From CSP1-8 sp049688015 (GTDB lineage Bacteria > Desulfobacterota > Deferrimicrobia > Deferrimicrobiales > Deferrimicrobiaceae), in assembly GCA_049688015.1 (NCBI GenBank), contig JBAVJZ010000098.1, positions 1 to 12,366 on the forward strand: a DNA stretch of 12,366 nt. Direction: 5' to 3'. The notes under the pieces are model-generated. The model saw only the letters and a list, made by a program, of their open reading frames with translations. It made no database searches and was not told the DNA's origin. A program made the position numbers and the translations under genes. Below, in pieces: positions 7,246 through 12,366 of the stretch (position 1 is its first letter; each line of letters opens with the position of its first letter).

Positions 7246-7290
7246 ACTTAGGATCCCCGTGCAAGGCGATGCCACAGGAAGGGATTCCCC

Positions 7291-7965
7291 GTGATGGAAA
7301 AGGACGCGGTGATCCTGATGGCGAAGGCTCCCCTCCCGGGGGTGGTCAAGACGCGGCTTTGCCCACCCTTTACAAGAGCAGATGCGGCCGCTCTCTACGC
7401 ATGCCTCCTGAAGGACACGGCGGAGGAACTGTCCCGGTTGGCTCGGACACGACGCTACCTGTTTTTCTCCCCGCCCGGAAGCGAGGGGCTTTTTCACCAG
7501 GATCCGTTTTCCGGCTTCGTGCGGGTTCCCCAGGCGGGGAAGGACCTCGGCCAGCGAATGGCTGCCGCGTTCGAAACCGCCTTCGCCCGGGGATGCACCC
7601 GGGTCGCGCTCGTCGGCGCGGACTGTCCGACGCTATCCGCACCGCTCGTGCGTGCCGCTTTCCGGGAACTCGCTTCCTCGGCCGGCGCCGTTTTCGGCCC
7701 ATGCAACGACGGGGGGTTCTACCTGATCGCCCTCTCCTCCCACGCCCCGTCCCTGTTCCGGGGAGTGACCTGGGGGACGGACACGGTTCTTTCCGAAGTT
7801 TCCCTCCGGTGCCGGGCCGCGGGCGTCCCCTATTCCCTGCTCCCCGCCGGGTTCGACATCGATGATGCAGACGACGTGGCTTCGCTGGCCCGCTGGGCCC
7901 GGACCCGCTTCCTCCCCGCCTGCCCGAGAACGCGACGGTGGCTCACCTCCCGCGGGGGCGGATGA
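7291..7965 (+). CDS. TIGR04282/DUF2064 family glycosyltransferase
   Basis: This 224-residue protein is a GT-A-like nucleotidyl/glycosyl transferase of the DUF2064 group, some members of which sit with arsenosugar (ArsS-type) radical SAM genes. Visible motifs are the N-terminal AKAPLPGVVKTRL (11-23), which is the nucleotide-binding loop, VALVGADCPTL (105-115), GPCNDGGFYLIAL (136-148) and FDIDDADDV (188-196). It probably acts in the cytoplasm on a sugar-nucleotide substrate; the acceptor is unknown. GTG at 7291 and ATG at 7294 are adjacent possible starts; AGGAAGGG (7276-7283) suits either. It diverges from hisG, and its last 23 bases overlap the end of the opposite-strand zinc-ribbon gene. No methyltransferase or ArsS gene is adjacent. 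Confidence 0.88.
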   Translation: MMEKDAVILMAKAPLPGVVKTRLCPPFTRADAAALYACLLKDTAEELSRLARTRRYLFFSPPGSEGLFHQDPFSGFVRVPQAGKDLGQRMAAAFETAFARGCTRVALVGADCPTLSAPLVRAAFRELASSAGAVFGPCNDGGFYLIALSSHAPSLFRGVTWGTDTVLSEVSLRCRAAGVPYSLLPAGFDIDDADDVASLARWARTRFLPACPRTRRWLTSRGGG

Positions 7966-8563
7966 GCCTCCGCCCCATCCCCAGGTCCACGATCTCGCTT
8001 CGGAGAACGATCTCCCTGAGATCTTTTGCCGGACCTGCCGCCTCGAATCTCCCCGTCTCCCCGCGGAGGAGCGCCCCCTTACCCCGGAACTCCGTCTTCG
8101 GGAACACCGTCATCTTCTGTCTGCGGCCGTCCCGGTAAACAAACTCCACGATGACCGCGATCGATCGGAGGGAGAGATCGGGGATATCGTCCCCCCGGTT
8201 GGTCACCGTTCCCCGCAGGACAAGCGTATCCCCCTCCCTCTCCTTCTCGACCTGGATCGGGAGCGAGGGATTCGGCTCCACCTTCACGTTGTTCGCGATC
8301 CATCCCTGGTACACGAATGCAAGCAGGAGAACGGCGAGGAGGGCCGGTCCCGCCAGCTTGACCCACTTGCCGTGCCGGTCCCACAGGGCGGCGAGATCCG
8401 GCATTCCCGCGGAGACAGAACGCCTGGGCTCCTTGCGCTCCTCCGGAAAGACGATCTGCTGGCAGTGGGGACAGACGGGGACATTCGCGGGAATCTGGAT
8501 CGTGCAGGACGGGCAGGCGATGTACTCTTCCTCTTTCGACGATCGCGGCGGTTTGTCGGACAT
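7943..8563 (-). CDS. Zinc-ribbon single-pass membrane protein
   Basis: This protein of 206 residues has a short polar N-terminus, a zinc ribbon with two CxxC pairs (CPSC 17-20 and CPHC 31-34), a TM helix at about 70-90 (AGPALLAVLLLAFVYQGWIA) and a C-terminal beta-rich domain with LVLRGTVTNRG (115-124). The order matches zinc-ribbon/DUF3426-type proteins, so it resembles a small relative of the gene at 1-1611. The topology predicts an N-terminal ribbon in the cytoplasm and a domain outside the membrane. The start at 8561-8563 follows GGGGGAGAG. It begins 23 bases after the pepA stop and is probably co-transcribed with it. Its 3' end overlaps the convergent glycosyltransferase gene by 23 bp. 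The function is not known. Confidence 0.82.
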   Translation of the reverse strand: MSDKPPRSSKEEEYIACPSCTIQIPANVPVCPHCQQIVFPEERKEPRRSVSAGMPDLAALWDRHGKWVKLAGPALLAVLLLAFVYQGWIANNVKVEPNPSLPIQVEKEREGDTLVLRGTVTNRGDDIPDLSLRSIAVIVEFVYRDGRRQKMTVFPKTEFRGKGALLRGETGRFEAAGPAKDLREIVLRSEIVDLGMGRRLIRPRGR

Positions 8564-8586
8564 GCTCTCCCCCGGGGGACCGGGCG

Positions 8587-10086
8587 CTACGTCCCCTCCC
8601 CTTTTCTCCTCAGGAATTCCACCAGAAGCCGTACCGGCACCCCGGTCGGACCGGGGGCATACCCCATTTTCTCCTTCTCCCTCCAGGCCACCCCGGCGAT
8701 GTCCATATGGACCCAGGGCGTATCCCCGGCGAACTCCTTCAGGAAATAGCCTGCCGTGATCGCGCCCCCCTCCGGCCCGCCGATGTTCTTGATGTCGGCG
8801 ATGTCGCTCTTGATCTGCTCGAAGTATTCCTCGTGAAGCGGCAGCTCCCAGGCCTTCTCCCCCGAGGCCTCCGAAGCCTCGCGCATGCGGTCCAGGAGCT
8901 TCGGGTCGTTCCCCATCATCCCCATCGTGACGCTTCCCAGCGCCACCACGCACGCGCCGGTCAGCGTGGCGGCATCGAGAATGACGGCAGGCCGATACCG
9001 TTTCCTCGCGAAGGTGATGGCGTCCGCCAGAATCAACCTCCCCTCGGCATCGGTGGAGAGCACCTCCACCGTCTTTCCCGACATCATCCGCAGCACGTCC
9101 CCGGGGCGGTAGGCGGTCCCGGAGGGCATGTTTTCCGCAGCGGGAACGATCGCCACGACGTTTCTGCGGACCCCGAGGGCGGCCGCTGCCCGCAGCGTGG
9201 CGAGCATCCCGGCCCCTCCCGCCATATCGTATTTCATCTTCTCCATGCCTTCCCATTTCTTGAGGGAGATTCCGCCCGTGTCGAAAGTCACTCCCTTGCC
9301 GACGAGGGCCGTCCAGGGGGTGCCGGGTCTTCCCCCCCGGTACTCGGCGACGATCAGTCGCGGGGAGACATCGCTCCCCTTTCCGACCGCGAGCAGCCCC
9401 TCCATCCTCCACGCCTCGGCCTCCTTCTTTCCGTATACCTTGACACGCACCTTCCCTCCGCCAAGCGACCGGGCCGCCCTCGCCAGCCCGTCCGGGCGAA
9501 GGTCTCCCGGCGGAGACGCAACGAGGTCCCTCCCCCAGTTGATCGCCTCGCCCAGTTTGGTCCCCTCGGCAAGTCCCCGCGCGATCGCAGCCGCTCCTTC
9601 CCTGTTCCTCTCGACCACCTGGAACCGGGACACCCTTCCCTTTTTCTCGGATTTGTACCTGTCGTACTCGTATCCCGAAAGGACGGCCCCCAGGCCCAGG
9701 AACCGGGCGGCTTCCTTCGGGTCGAGCCCGCCTGCCCCGGCCCCGTGGAGAACGGACGCCACGGTGGCGATTTTCTTCTTTTTCGCCAGGCGCAGGACGG
9801 GCAGGGCGGACTGGCGAACGAGGTCCAGGGTGAACTTTTCCTGCTTCCCGAGTCCGACCACCAGTATGCGGGGGGCGGCTACCCCTTTTGCGGGGCGGAG
9901 GTACAGCGTCTCCCCCCACTTCCCCCCGAAATCGCCGTCGCGGATCGCCGCCGATATGCCCCCCCCGATGGCCTTGTCGACAGCACCGGTCGCGCCACCG
10001 GGAGTCGTGATCCCCTCGAAGAGATTCACGACCAGCAGATCCGCCCGGTGCTTCCGGATATCTCCGATCACCAGTTCCGTCTTCAT
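8587..10086 (-). CDS. pepA: Leucyl (cytosol) aminopeptidase, M17 family
   Basis: This 499-residue enzyme removes N-terminal amino acids from peptides in the cytoplasm, using two divalent metals in a hexamer. All key residues of the family are visible: Lys264 and Asp269 in VGKGVTFDTGGISLK, Lys276, Asp287 in KYDMAGGAGM, and Asp346, Glu348 and Arg350 in STDAEGRLILADA. These are each six positions before the E. coli PepA equivalents. DAATLTGACVVALG and DIKNIGGPEGGAITAGYFL are also intact. The start at 10084-10086 follows GGGGAGG at six bases. A promoter with a perfect -35 lies upstream. The small zinc-ribbon gene follows in the same transcription unit. Confidence 0.97.
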   Translation of the reverse strand: MKTELVIGDIRKHRADLLVVNLFEGITTPGGATGAVDKAIGGGISAAIRDGDFGGKWGETLYLRPAKGVAAPRILVVGLGKQEKFTLDLVRQSALPVLRLAKKKKIATVASVLHGAGAGGLDPKEAARFLGLGAVLSGYEYDRYKSEKKGRVSRFQVVERNREGAAAIARGLAEGTKLGEAINWGRDLVASPPGDLRPDGLARAARSLGGGKVRVKVYGKKEAEAWRMEGLLAVGKGSDVSPRLIVAEYRGGRPGTPWTALVGKGVTFDTGGISLKKWEGMEKMKYDMAGGAGMLATLRAAAALGVRRNVVAIVPAAENMPSGTAYRPGDVLRMMSGKTVEVLSTDAEGRLILADAITFARKRYRPAVILDAATLTGACVVALGSVTMGMMGNDPKLLDRMREASEASGEKAWELPLHEEYFEQIKSDIADIKNIGGPEGGAITAGYFLKEFAGDTPWVHMDIAGVAWREKEKMGYAPGPTGVPVRLLVEFLRRKGEGT

Positions 10087-10120
10087 GGGTTTCCTCCCCG
10101 TCTCCCTGTCCTGCCACTGA

Positions 10121-10150
10121 ACCATATTGGCGGAACGGGAGACTTGTCAA
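10121..10150 (-). promoter_or_regulatory. Putative sigma-70 promoter of pepA
   Basis: On the minus strand a perfect TTGACA (10150-10145) is followed after 18 bases by TATGGT (10126-10121, four of six consensus bases). A start near 10114 gives a leader of about 28 bases holding the GGGGAGG ribosome site. It is back to back with the probable promoter of the AhpD-like/radical SAM unit. Confidence 0.5.
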
Positions 10151-10158
10151 GCAGGCCA

Positions 10159-10187
10159 TTCAACCGTCCGGATATCGCCGTTATGAT
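10159..10187 (+). promoter_or_regulatory. Putative promoter of the AhpD-like/radical SAM unit
   Basis: TATGAT at 10182-10187 (five of six consensus bases) lies in a local A/T-rich patch, gttatgataatatggg. Seventeen bases upstream is TTCAAC, a weak -35 (three of six). The overlapping GATAAT at 10185 is an alternative -10. This is the only A/T-rich promoter-like stretch before the ATG at 10226. The weak -35 suggests an activator or an alternative factor, but that is inference. Confidence 0.35.
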
Positions 10188-10225
10188 AATATGGGTCGAT
10201 TTTATTTTCCCTGGAGGCTACCGGA

Positions 10226-10555
10226 ATGTCCCGCCCCTTCTATACCAGCACCGATCTCAACAACTATCCCGATTTCAAGGAGTACGCACCGGCGGCCTTC
10301 GAGGCGTACAACGCCTGGTCCTCCGCCGCTTTCGCGGAGGGAGCGCTCGGAAAGAAGACCAAGGAACTGATCGCCTTCGCCGTTGCCCATGCGATCCAGT
10401 GTCCGTATTGCATCGACGTCCACGCGAAAGGATCCTCCTCGGCGGGCGCCACGAGGGAAGAGATGGCCGAGGCGATCCACGTCGCGGCGGTCATCCGTGG
10501 GGGCGCGTCCCTGGTCCACGCCGTGCAGGCCTTGCAAACGCTGGACGAAGAGTAA
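10226..10555 (+). CDS. AhpD-like (carboxymuconolactone decarboxylase family) peroxidase-like protein
   Basis: At 109 residues this is a single-domain all-helical AhpD/CMD-family protein. The active-site motif is CPYCIDVHAK, with Cys59, Cys62 and His66, preceded by a conserved Glu47 and the helix LIAFAVAHAIQ. After it come the typical EAIHVAAVIRGGASLVHAVQAL repeats of the arsenosugar-associated peroxidase-like subfamily (TIGR04169-like). Such proteins reduce peroxides or act as thiol-disulfide partners. The substrate here is unknown. GGAGG at 10213-10217 precedes the ATG by eight bases. Ten bases separate its stop from the next ATG, so it is almost certainly co-translated with the radical SAM enzyme and may be its redox partner or its protein substrate. 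Confidence 0.9.
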   Translation: MSRPFYTSTDLNNYPDFKEYAPAAFEAYNAWSSAAFAEGALGKKTKELIAFAVAHAIQCPYCIDVHAKGSSSAGATREEMAEAIHVAAVIRGGASLVHAVQALQTLDEE

Positions 10556-10565
10556 GGAGAGGTCG

Positions 10566-12125
10566 ATGGGGTTCCCGATCACTCCCGGAGGCCGTTTTTT
10601 CGCACCCGACTTCGTCGTGCGGGAGAAGGACGGCGCATGGGTCGCCATCGACCGGGACCGGGCGAACTGGATCTGCCTCAACAGGAGCGGAATGGAAATC
10701 CTCCAGACGCTCCCGGGAAAAACGGGCACGGAGGCCGCTTCCGCGTGCGTCGCCGCCGGGATCCTGCCCCCCGAAGAACCCGAGAACGCGCTGCGCAAGT
10801 TCACCGCGGCCCTCGCGAGGAAGGAGTTCCTCTCCACCGAACCGATCACCGGGGAGCTCGTCGCCCGGGCCCGGATCCTCAACCCCGAAATGCTCCACGA
10901 GGTCTGGATCGTCACCAACTTCGACTGCAACATGGCGTGCCGCCACTGCTACACCTACGAGCGGGTGGAAAATGACCGCAGGCGGGTGGGCAAGAACGCG
11001 CTGCTTGCGATGATGGACGAGTGCCGCCGCCTCGGCGCAGAGGTGTTCTATCTGACCGGGGGGGAGCCCATGCTGCGGGAGGACCTCCTCGACCTGATTG
11101 AGGCGGCAACGTACCGTTCGCGGGCCATCCTCTTCACCAACGGTACGCTCCTCACGGCCGAACGGGCGAAACACCTTGCCCGATACCGGGAACGGCTCGT
11201 GGTCCAGGTGAGCCTGGAGGGCCCGGACGAGGCGACCAACGCGGTTCTGCGCGGCAAGGATTCGTTCGCCAGGGCCATGGACGGGATCCGCAACCTGCTT
11301 CGGGAGGGGATCCGGGTCGGCGTGAGCTCCACCCCGACCCCGCAGACCGCATCGCGGATTCCCGAACTGACCCGTCTCCTGGCGGGGATATCGGAAGGGA
11401 GGCACGGGGTCGACTACCATCACATCATCTACGTCGTGCATGCGGGCAACGCGAGGAAGGGAGATACGGCCAAACTTTCCGCCGCAGATCTCATCGATGT
11501 CGTCACGGGGTGCAAGGAGGCCATCCGGAAAGCGAAGCGGGAAGGAGTAAAGACAAGGCTCAAGATCACGAACGACAAGATCTTCGAAGCGATCGCGTCC
11601 AACGGCCCCCGGAAAGACATGTGCGGAGCCGGGTATACCATTCTGGGGATCAACGCCGACGGGATGCTGCACCCGTGCGCCACCACGATGCACGACACCT
11701 CCTTCAACCTGGGAACCCTGCTCGACGAACGGGGGGATTACGTTCCCGGAGAGATCGGAAGGCTGTGGCGGGAGAGCTCGGCGGTCCAGAGGATCCGCTC
11801 GTTCACCGTCCTGCCCCGGGACGGTGGGAAGGTTACCGATTTCCGGTTCTTCCATGGCGGGGGGTGCTGGTACCACATGCAGGACCAGCGGGGCGATATC
11901 TCGACGGAGCACCCCTTCTACACCGCCTATGAGTCCCTGACGGAGAAAGCGATCCTGCACGTGGCCACGAAGGACATCACGGAAAGCAACAAGGCCGGGG
12001 GGGCAAACCGGCCGAAGATCTACTCCTCAATGGCGAGAACGCGGATCGCCTGCGCAGGCGTCAGGAAAACCCGGGACGAATCGGCGCAGGGTATTGACAA
12101 CGGCTATTGCATTTGCTTCGCTTAA
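10566..12125 (+). CDS. PqqD-like/radical SAM/SPASM protein
   Basis: The protein has 519 residues. Residues 10-92 look like a PqqD-type (RRE) winged helix that binds a peptide substrate (FFAPDFVVREKDGAWVAID, then WICLNRSGMEILQ). The radical SAM core follows: CNMACRHC with Cys121, Cys125 and Cys128 for the [4Fe-4S]-SAM cluster, the YLTGGEPML motif (162-170), FTNGTLL and QVSLEGP. A SPASM-like region starts at Cys353 and Cys371 (CGAG, then GMLHPC) and includes Cys434. A C-terminal extension ends in CAGVRKTRDE and NGYCICFA, with Cys496, Cys515 and Cys517. It probably modifies a peptide or protein, or builds a small product. The start is set by AAGGAG six bases upstream. It is neither ArsS nor PqqE by length and layout. 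Confidence 0.87.
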   Translation: MGFPITPGGRFFAPDFVVREKDGAWVAIDRDRANWICLNRSGMEILQTLPGKTGTEAASACVAAGILPPEEPENALRKFTAALARKEFLSTEPITGELVARARILNPEMLHEVWIVTNFDCNMACRHCYTYERVENDRRRVGKNALLAMMDECRRLGAEVFYLTGGEPMLREDLLDLIEAATYRSRAILFTNGTLLTAERAKHLARYRERLVVQVSLEGPDEATNAVLRGKDSFARAMDGIRNLLREGIRVGVSSTPTPQTASRIPELTRLLAGISEGRHGVDYHHIIYVVHAGNARKGDTAKLSAADLIDVVTGCKEAIRKAKREGVKTRLKITNDKIFEAIASNGPRKDMCGAGYTILGINADGMLHPCATTMHDTSFNLGTLLDERGDYVPGEIGRLWRESSAVQRIRSFTVLPRDGGKVTDFRFFHGGGCWYHMQDQRGDISTEHPFYTAYESLTEKAILHVATKDITESNKAGGANRPKIYSSMARTRIACAGVRKTRDESAQGIDNGYCICFA

Positions 12126-12169
12126 GCGGTTGCCGCCGAATTCTGTCTCCGTAGAAAGAAAGGACACCG

Positions 12170-12366
12170 ATGACCATCCTGTTCCCCGCATCCCTGGATT
12201 CCTCCCGCGATGACTCGTTCGGCCTGGCGTTGGGAACCGCCCGTTCCCTTTCCTGCGGAATACGGATTCTCTTCGTGGTGGATCACCACGGTATTCGGCG
12301 CATAGGGGCAGGAGCCCCTCCGGGGGCGATCCACATGGCGGAGGAGGCAGAAGAGGAGATCATAAG
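12170..12366 (+). CDS. Universal stress protein (UspA family), 3' end missing
   Basis: The frame starts with ATG at 12170, after AAAGGACACC, and stays open for 65 codons to the window edge. The opening strand MTILFPASLD, the helix SFGLALGTARSLSCGI and the next strand RILFVVDHH follow the alpha/beta Rossmann-like start of UspA domains. The nucleotide-binding GxxG motif would lie beyond the edge. Such small cytoplasmic proteins bind ATP or act as stress-response dimers. The gene begins 44 bases after the radical SAM gene and reads the same way, so it probably belongs to that unit. The family call is likely but rests on a short piece. Confidence 0.7.
   Translation, partial: MTILFPASLDSSRDDSFGLALGTARSLSCGIRILFVVDHHGIRRIGAGAPPGAIHMAEEAEEEII

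Noticed and set aside
7233..7261. TTGACA as -35 of a promoter for the glycosyltransferase
   Set aside because: No -10-like hexamer lies 16-18 bases downstream; the sequence there is ccccgtg.
8707..11013. Long plus-strand open frame across pepA and into the radical SAM gene
   Set aside because: It runs antisense to a complete pepA with all catalytic residues and then out of frame through the AhpD-like and radical SAM genes; composition is Arg/Pro-rich noise.
10491..11960. Minus-strand open frame opposite the radical SAM gene
   Set aside because: It is a shadow of the confirmed plus-strand gene, with no recognisable motif.
10566..12125. Calling the radical SAM gene arsS or pqqE
   Set aside because: It is much longer than ArsS and has a PqqD-like N-terminus; no pqqA, pqqB, pqqC or PqqE-type C-terminal cluster is visible.

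Overview
This GC-rich window (roughly 60-65% G+C by eye) is dense bacterial chromosome with short spacers and clear Shine-Dalgarno sites. The gene set fits a deltaproteobacterial-type, Gram-negative anaerobe or metal/sulfur-cycle bacterium, probably metagenome-derived. It includes a zinc-ribbon/DUF3426-like membrane protein, a PilT-family pilus ATPase, an archaeal-type early shikimate gene pair, TatA and a radical SAM/SPASM enzyme. The taxonomic assignment is an inference from gene content; there is no marker RNA in the window.

Layout. (1) 1-1611 (+): 3' part of a membrane protein with a long acidic, internally repeated linker, one TM helix and a C-terminal DUF3426-like domain. (2) 1661-5308 (-): a likely operon read right to left: PilT-family ATPase with a fused N-terminal MshEN-like domain, 2-amino-3,7-dideoxy-D-threo-hept-6-ulosonate (ADTH) synthase, 3-dehydroquinate synthase II, then tatA with its own possible extended -10 promoter and a hairpin at the end. 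(3) 5416-7160 (-): hisG (long form), followed by a TIGR02757/DUF2400 protein that has no ordinary start codon where its homology begins. (4) 7291-7965 (+): a TIGR04282/DUF2064 glycosyltransferase, diverging from hisG. It converges with, and overlaps by 23 bp, (5) 7943-10086 (-): pepA (leucyl aminopeptidase) followed by a small zinc-ribbon/TM protein. (6) 10226-12366 (+): an AhpD-like peroxidase-family protein, a 519-residue PqqD-like/radical SAM/SPASM protein, and the start of a universal stress protein, tightly spaced as one unit.

How they work together. ADTH synthase and dehydroquinate synthase II together make 3-dehydroquinate without DAHP synthase and classical AroB, so the organism may use the route known from methanogens and Desulfovibrio. 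HisG is the committed step of histidine synthesis but stands alone here, so its pathway genes must be dispersed. The AhpD-like protein and the DUF2064 glycosyltransferase both belong to families known as companions of arsenosugar/selenodomain radical SAM enzymes. The radical SAM enzyme present is a different type, with a PqqD-like N-terminal domain and a Cys-containing C-terminal tail. The AhpD-like/PqqD-rSAM/USP unit at the right end is the best candidate for an undescribed system. No precursor peptide is visible inside the window.
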